A stretch of DNA of 20,419 bases from a virus. The stretch lies in the IMG/VR virus record IMGVR_UViG_3300033153_003104, positions 1 to 20,419 of that record. One strand, 5' to 3'. Shown piece after piece: positions 6,142 through 15,561 of the stretch (position 1 is the first letter of the stretch; every line of letters begins with the position of its first letter). Position numbers and translations under genes: made by a program. The notes beneath the pieces are model-generated. The model was not told where the DNA came from, ran no database searches, and saw only the letters and a list, made by a program, of their open reading frames with translations.

Positions 6142-6950
6142 GTTTAATATTTGAAGAAGAAGGACATTCCTATAAAAGCCTCAATCCAAATGAAGAAATA
6201 ATATGGAAAAGTGTAACTGAAGTTGTAGGAAAGTTTAAAGAAAAATTTAATGCTGAAGCACAATCAGTTAAATCTTCAAAGAATAAACGTTCAAAATGGT
6301 ATAAAATTCCACCAAAGAAAATATTAGAGATATGGAATAATGAGTCTAATAGAGCAATGACATTAGGTACCTTTTATCATAATCAAAGAGAGACTGATTT
6401 AATTGATTTAGATACTTTAACTATAGAAGGTGAAGAATTACCAATTATACCACCTAAGATAATTGATGGACTAAAATATGCTCCAGATCAAAAACTTATA
6501 TCAGGTATATATCCTGAACATTTTGTTTATTTAAAATCAGCAGGTATTTGTGGACAAGCAGATTATGTAGAAATTATAAATGGAAAAATAAATGTTACAG
6601 ATTATAAGACAAATAAAGAAATAAAAAATAAAGCATATAGATCATGGGAGGGAATTCCCAAGATGATGACTGATCCTATTGGTCATATAGAAGATTGTAA
6701 TTTAAATCATTATAATTTACAATTGAGTTTATATATGTATATTATACTAAAACATAATCCAAGATATGATCCAGGTGAGCTAATTGTGCAACATGTTGTC
6801 TTTGAAAAAGAAGGAGCTGACGAATATGGTTATCCAATTATTAAGCATGCTGATAATGGAGATCCTATTTTAAAAGATGTTATAAAATATAAAGTCCCTT
6901 ATTTAAAAGATGAAGTACTTTCAGTTATTAATTGGTTAAAAGATAAATAG
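6138..6950 (+). CDS. PD-(D/E)XK (RecB/Cas4-like) nuclease
   Basis: This gene encodes 270 residues. The RecB/Cas4-type motifs are in order: Gly77-x3-His81 in LGTFYHNQRE, then GQAD with Asp142, then the core VTDYKTN with Asp155 and Lys157, and finally Gln195-x3-Tyr199 in NLQLSLYMY. Together these make a full set of predicted active-site residues for a metal-dependent DNA nuclease. The last 60 residues are probably a small C-terminal extension. The gene lies between the cysteine-rich gene and the terminase block, unusual for a replication enzyme, so it may trim or resolve DNA before or during packaging. The alternative is a recombination exonuclease that merely sits here. ATGA overlaps the upstream gene; the downstream ATG abuts its TAG. 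Confidence 0.82.
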   Translation: MSLIFEEEGHSYKSLNPNEEIIWKSVTEVVGKFKEKFNAEAQSVKSSKNKRSKWYKIPPKKILEIWNNESNRAMTLGTFYHNQRETDLIDLDTLTIEGEELPIIPPKIIDGLKYAPDQKLISGIYPEHFVYLKSAGICGQADYVEIINGKINVTDYKTNKEIKNKAYRSWEGIPKMMTDPIGHIEDCNLNHYNLQLSLYMYIILKHNPRYDPGELIVQHVVFEKEGADEYGYPIIKHADNGDPILKDVIKYKVPYLKDEVLSVINWLKDK

Positions 6951-7475
6951 ATGCTAGTTAAATTATTTGATATAGAAAATGATAAACTTGTTCCTACTGA
7001 ACATTGTTATACAATAAAATGGTTAAAAAATATTATGGATGAATATTCTAAAGATGAAGAGTATTTAAAAATATATGCGTATCTTTTTTACATGACATTT
7101 CCAAATCCTGATTTAAATCCTTATTTTAATATGATTGAGATGGACAAGGAGGAGGTTATATTAGATGATATTGGAGCAGATTTTTCAACTGAAGATGAAA
7201 TGATTGTTCTTGGTTTAGAAAAATGTAAAGAAATGTTCTCAACTCCAACACATAGAGCATTTATGGGTATTAAAGGTATGTTAGATAAATTAGCAAAGTT
7301 TATGGAAAATACAGAAATTACAACGGGTAGAGATGGAAATATGAATTCAATTATATCAGCTGCAAAAAACTTTGATCAAATAAGACAATCATACAAAGGT
7401 GCCTATAAAGATCTGCAAGATGAACAACAATCTCATGTAAGAGGTGGAAAAGGATTAGCATATGATCAACATTAA
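6951..7475 (+). CDS. Unidentified protein directly upstream of large terminase; second small terminase candidate
   Basis: This gene encodes 174 residues. The sequence is mostly helical. An N-terminal part with IKWLKNIMDEY and an aromatic stretch (YLFYMTFPNPDLNPYF), an acidic middle (EMDKEEVILDDIGADF), a helical region around CKEMFSTPTHRAF and MLDKLAKFM, and a C-terminal tail AAKNFDQIRQSYKGAYKDL ending in a short RGGKG stretch are visible. There is no recognisable DNA-binding motif. Its place six bases before the large terminase gene is the classical position of the small terminase subunit, but small terminases usually show an N-terminal helix-turn-helix, which I do not see here. A terminase accessory or head protein is therefore equally likely. 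Confidence 0.65.
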   Translation: MLVKLFDIENDKLVPTEHCYTIKWLKNIMDEYSKDEEYLKIYAYLFYMTFPNPDLNPYFNMIEMDKEEVILDDIGADFSTEDEMIVLGLEKCKEMFSTPTHRAFMGIKGMLDKLAKFMENTEITTGRDGNMNSIISAAKNFDQIRQSYKGAYKDLQDEQQSHVRGGKGLAYDQH

Positions 7476-7481
7476 GGCAAA

Positions 7482-9695
7482 ATGTTTAGAAAAGAAGAGT
7501 ATCCAATAAGAATACCTACATGGAAGAAAGGTGAGTGGACAGAAACTGAATTTAATTCTCAAGAACACTTTAATGACTTTTTAGTATCAGTATTTACTGA
7601 ACCAGGTACATGTGACTTTGACAACGATGTTCACGAGTTTAATAAAGAATCACAAGTATATAAAGAGAAAGGTTATTATTGTAAAGCACCTTTTAAAAGT
7701 AAGGATTATAGAAAATATTGGGATGATCAAAAAAATAAATGTAGAAAAGGTGTAATTTATATTGGTAAAAAAAGATCCTGGTTTCTTTCAAGGGACTACT
7801 ACATGTGGTTAAACTTTCTTCCAATTTTTGATAAAGAAAAGAATATATATGATTTTCCTGAAATATGGGATGTTCAGTACTATATGTCTCTTTACGAAGT
7901 ATTGGCAGAATTAAATAATAAACATACTGTTGTTCTTAAAAAGAGACAAATTGCATCTTCTTATTATCATTGTGCTAAACTAATTAACCAATACTGGTTT
8001 GAAGAAGGTGCTAAATTAAAAATAGGGGCATCATTAAAAGATTATATAAATGAAAAAGGATCATGGAAGATGGTTCAAGAATATTCAGATTTTCTTAATG
8101 AGCATACAGCATGGGTAAGAGCTCATAATCCTCATAAAGTTTTAGACTGGGAACAAAAGATTCAAGTTACTATAAATGGAAGAGATATTAATAAAGGTTT
8201 AAGAAGTACAATTTCTGGTATGTCATTTGAAAAGAATGCAACAACCGGAGTTGGTGGACCATGTAAATATTTCTTTCATGAAGAAGGAGGTATTGCACCA
8301 CGGGCAGATCAAACATATGAATATATGAGACCAGCCTTGCATTCAGGAATGATAACTACTGGAATGTTTATTATTGCAGGTTCAGTAGGTGACTTATCTC
8401 AATGTGAGCCATTAAAAGAATTTGTTTTAAATCCTGAAGAAAATGATTTTTATTCTGTTGAATCAGACTTAATTAATGAGAAAAAAGTAATTGGTAAACA
8501 TGGTTTATTTTTACCTGAACAATGGTCAATGCCACCATATATTGATAAATATGGAAATTCATTAGTTGAAGAAGCAGTTAAGGCAATTGATGAACAAAGA
8601 CTTAAATGGAAAGAAGATCTTAATCCAGATAAGTATCAATTACGTATATCTCAAAAGCCAAAGAATATTGCTGAGGCTTTTGCCTTTAGAAAAGAGTCTG
8701 TATTTCCATTACATTTATTAAATGCTCAAGCAAGACGAATTGAAGAAAAGGAATATGGTTATGAATTTCTTGATCTCCATGTAAGTGATGAAGGTGTTAT
8801 TGAAACAACAGAAGCTAAGAAATCACCAATAAGAGACTTTCCAATATCAAAGAAGACTGATGATAAGGAAGGAGCGCTTGTAGTTTGGGAACGTCCTGTT
8901 AAGAAACCAGAATTTGGTATTTATTATGCCTCTATTGATCCTGTATCAGAAGGTAAAACAACAACTTCTGAATCTTTATGTTCAATTTATGTGTATAAAA
9001 ACCCATTAGAAGTCACAACATTGGATGAAAATGGTAATCCAAAAACTAAAATAGAAAGAGATAAAATTGTTGCCGCATGGTGTGGAAGATTTGATGACAT
9101 AAATAAAACTCATGAAAAGATGATGTTGATAATAATGTGGTATAATGCTTGGACTCTTATTGAAAATAATATTTCTCTTTTTATACAGTATATGATATCT
9201 AAAAGAAAACAAAAGTATTTAGTTCCAAAAAGTCAGGTTTTATTTTTGAAAGATCTTGGAGCAAATAAAGCTGTTTATTCAGATTATGGTTGGAAAAATA
9301 CTGGAAGTTTATTTAAGTCTCACTTAATAAGTTATGCTATAGAATATTTAAAAGAAGAAATAGATGAGCAACATGATGAGAATGGTGAGACAATAAGTGT
9401 TAACTTTGGAGTTGAAAGAATACCTGATCCAATGCTTATAAAAGAAATGTCAGCATATCATGAAGGATTAAATGTTGACCGTTTAGTAAGTTTTGCTGCT
9501 CTTATCGCCTTTGCTAAGATTCAACAATCAAATAGAGGATTTAAAAAAATACGTGATGATGGAAGTAAGAAAAACTTGGAAAATTCACAAAATTTATTTA
9601 AATTAAATAACAGCATGTTTCGTAATATAGGTAGGAAAAAAAACAAGAAGTCAGGATACAAAATACATAGGAATCCTTATAAGAATCTTCGTTAA
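7482..9695 (+). CDS. terL: Terminase large subunit (packaging ATPase and nuclease)
   Basis: This gene encodes 737 residues. The ATPase half has a deviant Walker A (VLKKRQIASSYY, about 151-162), in which the lysines precede the loop rather than lying before the Ser/Thr, as in lambda gpA-type terminases. Walker B follows at CKYFFHEEGG (Glu267/Glu268), and a coupling-type motif FIIAGSVGD lies near 296-304. The nuclease half carries the RNase H-like triad Asp486 (YASIDPVSEG), Glu561 (LIENN) and Asp666 (NVDRLVSF). This enzyme cuts concatemeric DNA and drives it into the prohead through the portal encoded next door, nine bases downstream. Length is on the long side for the family, with extra N-terminal (about 1-140) and C-terminal basic segments. 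Confidence 0.93.
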   Translation: MFRKEEYPIRIPTWKKGEWTETEFNSQEHFNDFLVSVFTEPGTCDFDNDVHEFNKESQVYKEKGYYCKAPFKSKDYRKYWDDQKNKCRKGVIYIGKKRSWFLSRDYYMWLNFLPIFDKEKNIYDFPEIWDVQYYMSLYEVLAELNNKHTVVLKKRQIASSYYHCAKLINQYWFEEGAKLKIGASLKDYINEKGSWKMVQEYSDFLNEHTAWVRAHNPHKVLDWEQKIQVTINGRDINKGLRSTISGMSFEKNATTGVGGPCKYFFHEEGGIAPRADQTYEYMRPALHSGMITTGMFIIAGSVGDLSQCEPLKEFVLNPEENDFYSVESDLINEKKVIGKHGLFLPEQWSMPPYIDKYGNSLVEEAVKAIDEQRLKWKEDLNPDKYQLRISQKPKNIAEAFAFRKESVFPLHLLNAQARRIEEKEYGYEFLDLHVSDEGVIETTEAKKSPIRDFPISKKTDDKEGALVVWERPVKKPEFGIYYASIDPVSEGKTTTSESLCSIYVYKNPLEVTTLDENGNPKTKIERDKIVAAWCGRFDDINKTHEKMMLIIMWYNAWTLIENNISLFIQYMISKRKQKYLVPKSQVLFLKDLGANKAVYSDYGWKNTGSLFKSHLISYAIEYLKEEIDEQHDENGETISVNFGVERIPDPMLIKEMSAYHEGLNVDRLVSFAALIAFAKIQQSNRGFKKIRDDGSKKNLENSQNLFKLNNSMFRNIGRKKNKKSGYKIHRNPYKNLR

Positions 9696-9704
9696 TTAAA
9701 TGAT

Positions 9705-12488
9705 ATGGAAGTATTAAACGCACTAGACTTAAAAAAAGGCAAGAAAGCAAAAATGAATAAAATGGGTAATTTAACCCAACCTATTCAATTTTTACCTGCA
9801 AGTCAAAAAAATGAAGAATGGTCAGCTTGGAATATGGATTGGTATGAGTGGCAAGGACTAAAACAATTGAGAAGAAACTCAAGGAGATTACTTAAAAATT
9901 ACAAATTAGCAAATGGTATTATAGATAAAAATGATTATGTTGTTGAAGATGATAATGAATATACTGATGTTATTGAAACCTTAACTGAAAGAGATTCTTC
10001 AGATGCGCTTGAATTAAAATTTTATCCAATAATACCAAATGTTGTTAATACACTAATTGCAGAATTTGCAAAAAGAACTTCAAAAATAACATTCAGAGCA
10101 GTTGATGATACGTCATATAATGAGATGATGGAACAAAGAAGTTCTATGATTGAAGAACATTTAGTTGCAAAAGCACAACAAGAGATGTTAGCATCACTAA
10201 TGGAACAGGGAGATCCAAATGATCCAAAATTTCAGGAACAGATGCAACAACAAATGTCTCCAGAAAATATTAAAACTCTTCCCCAAATCCAGGAATTTTT
10301 TGAAAAAGAATATGTAAATGTCATTGAAGAATGGGCTCAACATCAACAAGAAGCAGATGAAGCAAGATTTCATATGGAAGAGTTAGAAGAAAGAGGTTTT
10401 AAGGATATGTTGGTTAGTGACAGAGAATTTTGGCATTTTAGAATGGGTGAAGATGATTATGACATTGAATTATGGAATCCAGCTTTAACTTTTTATCATA
10501 AATCTCCAGATATAAGATATATAGCAGATGGTAACTGGGTTGGTAAAATAGAAATGATGACTGTTGCTGATGTTATTGATAAATATGGATGGGTAATGAC
10601 AGATGATCAATTGGAAGCATTGGAGGAAATTTATCCAATTAAATCAGCTGGTTATACAATAAAAGGATATCAAAATGATGGTTCATATTATGATGCAACA
10701 AAATCTCATGCGTGGAATACAGAACTTCCCTCACTTGCATATAGACAATTTGTTTCTATGCACGATGGAGGATGGGACTATGGAGGAGATATAGTAAATT
10801 GGATATTAGGTGAATCTGAAGATTTTTATGATTGGGGACCAAGAGATTTATTACGTGTTACTACAACTTATTGGAAAACACAAAGAAAGGTTGGTCATTT
10901 AACTAAAGTTAATGAAACTGGTGAACTTATAGAAGAAATAATAACTGAAGAATATAAAGTTACAGATAAACCAGTTTATAATACAAAGTTCTTTAAAAAT
11001 AAAACAAAAGAGAATCTAGCTTTTGGTGAGCACATTGATTGGATATGGATAAATCAAACATGGGGTGGTATTAAGATTGGACCAAATCATCCTACATTTT
11101 GGGGAATGAATGAAGGAGGAGGCGTTAATCCAATGTATATTGGTATTAATCAGAATGAAGTAGGTCCTTTAAAATTTCAGTTTAAAGGAGATAAAACCTT
11201 GTATGGATGTAAACTTCCAGTAGAAGGGAGAATATTCACTGACAGAAACTCAAGATCTGTTTCTCTTGTTGATTTAATGAAGCCTTGGCAAGTTGGATAT
11301 AACTTAGTTAATAATCAGATTGCTGATATATTAATAGATGAACTGGGCACAGTAGTATTATTAGATCAAAACGCACTTCCAAGACACTCATTAGGAGAAG
11401 ATTGGGGTAAGAATAATCTTGCTAAAGCTTACGTAGCTATGAAGGATTTTCAAATACTTCCTTTAGATAGTACAATAACTAATACAGAAAATCCATTGGC
11501 ATTTCAACATTTTCAACAATTAAATCTTGAACAGACAAATAGATTGATGTCTAGAGTTAACTTAGCAAATTACTTTAAACAGCAAGCATATGAAAATATT
11601 GGTGTAGGACCACAACGTATGGGCGCACCTGTTGAGCAACAAACGGCTGAAGGGGTGAGAGTAGAACAATCAAACTCTTATGCTCAGACAGAAAAATATT
11701 TCATAAATCATTGTGATCATTTAATGCCACGTGTACATCAAATGAGAACTGATCTTGCACAATATTATTCATCACATAAACCTTCTATAAGATTACAATA
11801 TCTTAATACTAATGAAGAACAAATGAATTTTGAGATTCATGGTACAAAACTCTTATTAAGAGACTTAAATGTTTATGCATCAACTAAAGCTAATCATAGA
11901 GCTGTTATGGAACAGTTAAGACAACTTGCAATGTCTAATAATACTACAGGAGCTTCTATATTTGATCTTGGTAATATAATTGCAGCAGATTCTATACCTG
12001 AAATAAAAACAGTTATGAAAGGAGCTGAAAATAAGATTGAGCAACAAAAACAACAAGAACAACAACATCAACAACAAATGCAAGAACAGCAAATACAGGC
12101 TGAACAACAAGATAAACAACAAGAAAGACAATTTAAAGTTACTGAGGCTGAGAAAGAAAGAAGAAAAGATGTTCTTATTGCAGAAATAAGATCTTCTGGT
12201 TATGGAGCTATGATGGACATTAATGAGAATAAAGTATCTGATTATCAGGATTCAATGAAGGACTTAAGAGAAACAGACAGATTTAAGGAACAAACTGAGA
12301 TTGATAGAGAAAAAGAAATAAATAAAACAAATACTAATAGAGAGAAAATGGGTCTTGAGAGAGAGAAACTTCAAACTGAAAGAGATGTTGCAAATAAAAA
12401 TCTTGAGATTGCAAGAGAAAATAAGAATCAGTATGATTTTAAGAAGAAAAGTGATGAGAAAGAAAAGAAGAAGAAAAAGAAAAAATAA
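9705..12488 (+). CDS. Portal protein with long charged coiled-coil C-terminus
   Basis: This gene encodes 927 residues. It lies directly between large terminase and scaffold-like gene, the usual portal position. The core (about 70-720) has features common to large portals: IPNVVNTLIAEFAKR early, WNPALTFYHKSPDIRYIADGN in the middle, MKPWQVGYNLVNNQIADIL at the base of the clip/stem region, and GAPVEQQTAEGVRVEQSNSY near 640-660. From about 765 to the end the chain becomes Gln-rich and then Lys/Glu-rich, a long coiled coil ending in a run of lysines; this may form a barrel inside the capsid, as in P22. The portal is the dodecameric DNA entry vertex and nucleates prohead assembly. Identification rests on order and overall sequence character. 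Confidence 0.85.
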   Translation: MEVLNALDLKKGKKAKMNKMGNLTQPIQFLPASQKNEEWSAWNMDWYEWQGLKQLRRNSRRLLKNYKLANGIIDKNDYVVEDDNEYTDVIETLTERDSSDALELKFYPIIPNVVNTLIAEFAKRTSKITFRAVDDTSYNEMMEQRSSMIEEHLVAKAQQEMLASLMEQGDPNDPKFQEQMQQQMSPENIKTLPQIQEFFEKEYVNVIEEWAQHQQEADEARFHMEELEERGFKDMLVSDREFWHFRMGEDDYDIELWNPALTFYHKSPDIRYIADGNWVGKIEMMTVADVIDKYGWVMTDDQLEALEEIYPIKSAGYTIKGYQNDGSYYDATKSHAWNTELPSLAYRQFVSMHDGGWDYGGDIVNWILGESEDFYDWGPRDLLRVTTTYWKTQRKVGHLTKVNETGELIEEIITEEYKVTDKPVYNTKFFKNKTKENLAFGEHIDWIWINQTWGGIKIGPNHPTFWGMNEGGGVNPMYIGINQNEVGPLKFQFKGDKTLYGCKLPVEGRIFTDRNSRSVSLVDLMKPWQVGYNLVNNQIADILIDELGTVVLLDQNALPRHSLGEDWGKNNLAKAYVAMKDFQILPLDSTITNTENPLAFQHFQQLNLEQTNRLMSRVNLANYFKQQAYENIGVGPQRMGAPVEQQTAEGVRVEQSNSYAQTEKYFINHCDHLMPRVHQMRTDLAQYYSSHKPSIRLQYLNTNEEQMNFEIHGTKLLLRDLNVYASTKANHRAVMEQLRQLAMSNNTTGASIFDLGNIIAADSIPEIKTVMKGAENKIEQQKQQEQQHQQQMQEQQIQAEQQDKQQERQFKVTEAEKERRKDVLIAEIRSSGYGAMMDINENKVSDYQDSMKDLRETDRFKEQTEIDREKEINKTNTNREKMGLEREKLQTERDVANKNLEIARENKNQYDFKKKSDEKEKKKKKKK

Positions 12489-12569
12489 TCATATCTATAT
12501 ATTCAGCTTATTGTTACTTATTCCCTCTAGTTTTTTAAACTTTAATTATTTATAAAGAAAATTTTTAAT

Positions 12570-12582
12570 TATATTATATTAT
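12570..12582 (+). promoter_or_regulatory. Weak promoter-like element before the scaffold gene
   Basis: Two overlapping TATATTAT copies (12570-12577 and 12575-12582) lie 25-30 bases before ATG 12607, exactly as found at 372-384. No TTG lies at the expected distance upstream, so only the -7-like half is supported. The gap of 118 bases (12489-12606) holds nothing else that I can support. Confidence 0.3.
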
Positions 12583-12606
12583 AAACATACACAAACTAAC
12601 AAAACT

Positions 12607-13878
12607 ATGAGTAATATTGATCCAAATACCACTGTAGAACAGGTAGCTGTAGAAGACTTAGACAATCTTTTAGGAATGCCTGGTGCAGATAGTGTAATCA
12701 CACCTACTGAAGAGAAACCATCTTTTTTTACAAAAGATAGTGTTGACATGAGTTTCTTAGATAAAGACAATGAGGTAGAAGAAGCTACTATTTCTGAAAC
12801 TACAGAAGAAACTACAGAAGAACCAACTGCTGAAACTACTACAGAAGAACCAACTGAAAAAACAGAAACATTTGATAATCTTGTTAAAGAGGTTGATGGA
12901 ATTATTAATGAAGATTCTGATACTAATATAGGAAGACCTAAATTGGATAAAGAAGGAATGGCTCAATTAGTTAAGGAGCTTGTTAAAGAAGAGTTAGTAG
13001 TTCCGTTTGAAGGTGAAGAAAATTTTAAGGATTATACTTTAAACGATTATAAAGAACTTATTAAAGCAAACTTTGACAATAAGCAAAGTGAGTATAGTAA
13101 ATCATTACCTCATGAATTTAAAAATCATTTACCACCTGAATTACAATATGCTGCTGATTATGTGTTTAATGGTGGGGAAGACTTAAAAGGTTTATTTAAT
13201 TATTTAGCTAAAGCAGAAGAAGTAAAAGACTTTAATACTGATACTGAAAAAGGTCAGGAATCAATTATCAAGGAATATCTTTATGCAACAAAATATGGTA
13301 ATGAAGAAGAAATTCAGGAACAAACTGAAGAATGGAAAGATTTAGGCAAACTTGAAGAAAAAGCAGGTAAGTTTAAACCAAAATTGGATAAAATGCAAGA
13401 ACAAATTGTCCAAAGAAAAGTTGCAGATCAAGAAGCAAAGCAAAAACAACAAGAAGAAGCCTCATATCATTATATGACAAGTGTTTATGACACACTTAAA
13501 GATGGTAAAGTAGGTGAAATAGATATTAATTCAAAAATTCAGAATATGCTTTATGCTGGGTTAGTTCAACCAAACTATCCATCTATTTCTGGAAAACCCA
13601 CTAACTTATTTGGTCATCTAATTGAGAAGTATCAATTTGTAGAACCAAATCATGGCATTATTGCAGAAGCTTTATGGTTACTTGCAGATCCAAACGGATA
13701 TAAAGATCAAATAAGATCTGTAGCAAAAAATCAAGAAGTACAAAATACTGTAAGAAAATTAAAAACTGAGCAATCAAGTAGATCTGCTAGTGCATATGCA
13801 GAAGAAAGTTCCTCTTCAGACAAAAGAAGTACTAAGCAAGGTATCCAAAAACCAAATAAGAACTTTTTTGAACGATAA
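12607..13878 (+). CDS. Capsid scaffold-like protein
   Basis: This gene encodes 423 residues between portal and major capsid protein, the normal place of a scaffold. The N-terminal 100 residues are acidic and disordered, with Thr/Glu repeats at about 61-84 (ETTEETTEEPTAETT). The middle (about 110-240) is helical and ordered, and about 245-295 is a charged Lys/Glu/Gln coiled coil (DKMQEQIVQRKVADQEAKQK). The C-terminus is Ser-rich then basic with an aromatic end (KPNKNFFER); scaffolds often contact the capsid protein through a basic C-terminal tail. Scaffolds guide shell formation and leave or are cleaved before DNA entry. No protease signature is seen in it. A weak promoter-like element precedes it. 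Confidence 0.78.
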   Translation: MSNIDPNTTVEQVAVEDLDNLLGMPGADSVITPTEEKPSFFTKDSVDMSFLDKDNEVEEATISETTEETTEEPTAETTTEEPTEKTETFDNLVKEVDGIINEDSDTNIGRPKLDKEGMAQLVKELVKEELVVPFEGEENFKDYTLNDYKELIKANFDNKQSEYSKSLPHEFKNHLPPELQYAADYVFNGGEDLKGLFNYLAKAEEVKDFNTDTEKGQESIIKEYLYATKYGNEEEIQEQTEEWKDLGKLEEKAGKFKPKLDKMQEQIVQRKVADQEAKQKQQEEASYHYMTSVYDTLKDGKVGEIDINSKIQNMLYAGLVQPNYPSISGKPTNLFGHLIEKYQFVEPNHGIIAEALWLLADPNGYKDQIRSVAKNQEVQNTVRKLKTEQSSRSASAYAEESSSSDKRSTKQGIQKPNKNFFER

Positions 13879-13924
13879 AACATTAATAAATAAATAAATA
13901 ATAACAATTAAAAACAAGTAAATT

Positions 13925-15541
13925 ATGGCAACTCCAGTATTAAACAATGGAATTTTCCTTAGAGACACGCAATATAATGCGTCCTCGCATTTGGACTCTT
14001 ACCACCTTGTGAATATGCTGAAAGACGCAGAACCCATGGATCTTGGGCCAGTAGACATTTGGGCTATGGCGCAGAAAGTGGAAATGCCTCTATATCAGAT
14101 GTCTTCATTTGGGGGAAAGAACGTAATCATGGTAGATAATGCTCGTGGTGAGTATAAATGGCAGACACCTGTATCTCAAGATCTTCCTTATATAGTATGT
14201 GACGTTGATGATGCAAACACAACTAAAGGTATTGATGGGACAACTTTTAAAATTCAGCTTAATAAGCGTGAATTTGGACATGGGGATATTATTACTTATG
14301 ACAAGTATAATGGTACTGAACTTTATATTACCGCTGATGATATTTTACCAGTAGGTGACGGTTTTGTATATACCGTACAATTAGTTAATAATGACTCACA
14401 AGGGTTTTTAGATAACACTTTCTTAGCATCAGGAACTAAATTCTTCAGAAAAGGTTCTGCAAGAGGTGAATATGGTGAAAGATTTTCAGATCTAATCACA
14501 GGAGCTGGGTTCAGAGAATTCTACAATTATGTAGGAGGAGCTGAAGCTCACGTTCATTATTCAATTTCTTCAAGAGCTGATTTAATGATCAAAGGTGGAA
14601 TGAATGCAGATGGCACTGTTCCAGTAACTGAGATTTGGAGAAACTTTGATAAGAATAATAATCCTTCTGTTGCTTCGTTAGAACAACTAGTTGGAAGTAT
14701 GGGATCTTCATATGTTAAGAAAGCAATGGCAAACGGAAGTTTATCAAGGACATTCTTAACAAGTTTAGAAGCAGCTCATTTGAGTAAAATTGCTAATGAC
14801 ATTGAAACCTACTTGATGTGGGGTCATGGTGGTAGAGTAAGACAAGATGGTCCAGATGATATTAGATTATCTGTTGGTCTTTGGAAACAACTTGATAACT
14901 CCTTTAAAAGAGTTTATAATAAAAGTGGTTTCACACTTGATCTTTTCAAAGCTGAACTTTATAACTTTTACCAAGGACGTGTTGAACTTAATGGACCAGA
15001 TCCACAAAGACAACTTATTGTCCAAACAGGTATTGGTGGTATGAAAATGGTTAATGAATCAATTAAGCGTGAAGCTGTTGGTTCTGGACTAGTTATCAAT
15101 GCATCTGATGTTGGTGCTATAACTGGTAAAGGCATGGATCTTAACTTTGGTTTTGCATATACTTCATATGTGATTCCATTCTTAGCAAATGTTAAGTTTG
15201 TATTGAATCCAGCATTTGATAATCTTCATACTAACAATGTTGAAAATCCAATCATTGATGGTCATCCACTTAGCTCTTATAGCTTTGTTATTTTTGACAT
15301 CACTGATACAGGAAATGATAACATCTTCCTATTGAAATTAGAATGGGATAATCAACTTAAATGGTGGTATCAAAATGGAACAATGGATTACATGGGTAGA
15401 GCTCAAGGTTTTGCATCTACAGGTCAGTTTAACGGTTATCGTGTGTATATGTCACAGACAATGCCAGCAATCTGGGTTAAAGATCCAACTAAAGTTCTTA
15501 AGATTGTAATGAGGAACCCCGTAACAGGAGGTTCATTTTAA
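13925..15541 (+). CDS. Major capsid protein
   Basis: This gene encodes 538 residues. It follows the scaffold-like gene and is followed by a strong terminator, as expected for the most abundant virion protein. The N-arm (DTQYNASSHLDSYHLVNML, about 11-29) precedes a mixed alpha/beta body with several Gly-rich turns. Typical capsid-like segments include VGSMGSSYVKKAM, LMWGHGGRVRQDGPD, LDLFKAELYNFYQGRVEL and QRQLIVQTGIGGMKMV. The family fold of all tailed-phage capsids is HK97-like; I infer rather than see this. The first 200 bases are clearly richer in G+C and in codons ending in G or C than the neighbours (47-48% in 13981-14100 by hand count). ATG 13925 follows an A-rich leader without Shine-Dalgarno. 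Confidence 0.87.
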   Translation: MATPVLNNGIFLRDTQYNASSHLDSYHLVNMLKDAEPMDLGPVDIWAMAQKVEMPLYQMSSFGGKNVIMVDNARGEYKWQTPVSQDLPYIVCDVDDANTTKGIDGTTFKIQLNKREFGHGDIITYDKYNGTELYITADDILPVGDGFVYTVQLVNNDSQGFLDNTFLASGTKFFRKGSARGEYGERFSDLITGAGFREFYNYVGGAEAHVHYSISSRADLMIKGGMNADGTVPVTEIWRNFDKNNNPSVASLEQLVGSMGSSYVKKAMANGSLSRTFLTSLEAAHLSKIANDIETYLMWGHGGRVRQDGPDDIRLSVGLWKQLDNSFKRVYNKSGFTLDLFKAELYNFYQGRVELNGPDPQRQLIVQTGIGGMKMVNESIKREAVGSGLVINASDVGAITGKGMDLNFGFAYTSYVIPFLANVKFVLNPAFDNLHTNNVENPIIDGHPLSSYSFVIFDITDTGNDNIFLLKLEWDNQLKWWYQNGTMDYMGRAQGFASTGQFNGYRVYMSQTMPAIWVKDPTKVLKIVMRNPVTGGSF

Positions 15542-15561
15542 TAATTAATATAACTCAAACC

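Noticed and set aside
12355-12555. Plus-strand open frame overlapping the portal 3' end
   Set aside because: Lies almost wholly inside the portal coiled-coil in another frame and has a basic low-complexity translation; no independent support.
12540-12557. CTTTA/TAAAG hairpin after the portal gene as terminator
   Set aside because: Only five A/T-rich pairs with an eight-base loop; too weak, and the following T-run is separated by AAAA.
12490-12606. Origin of replication or cos site in the AT-rich gap
   Set aside because: No iterated repeats or symmetry beyond the TATATTAT overlap.
14847-15044. Alternate-frame open frame inside the major capsid gene
   Set aside because: Fully inside the capsid gene, with no leader and no recognisable protein character.
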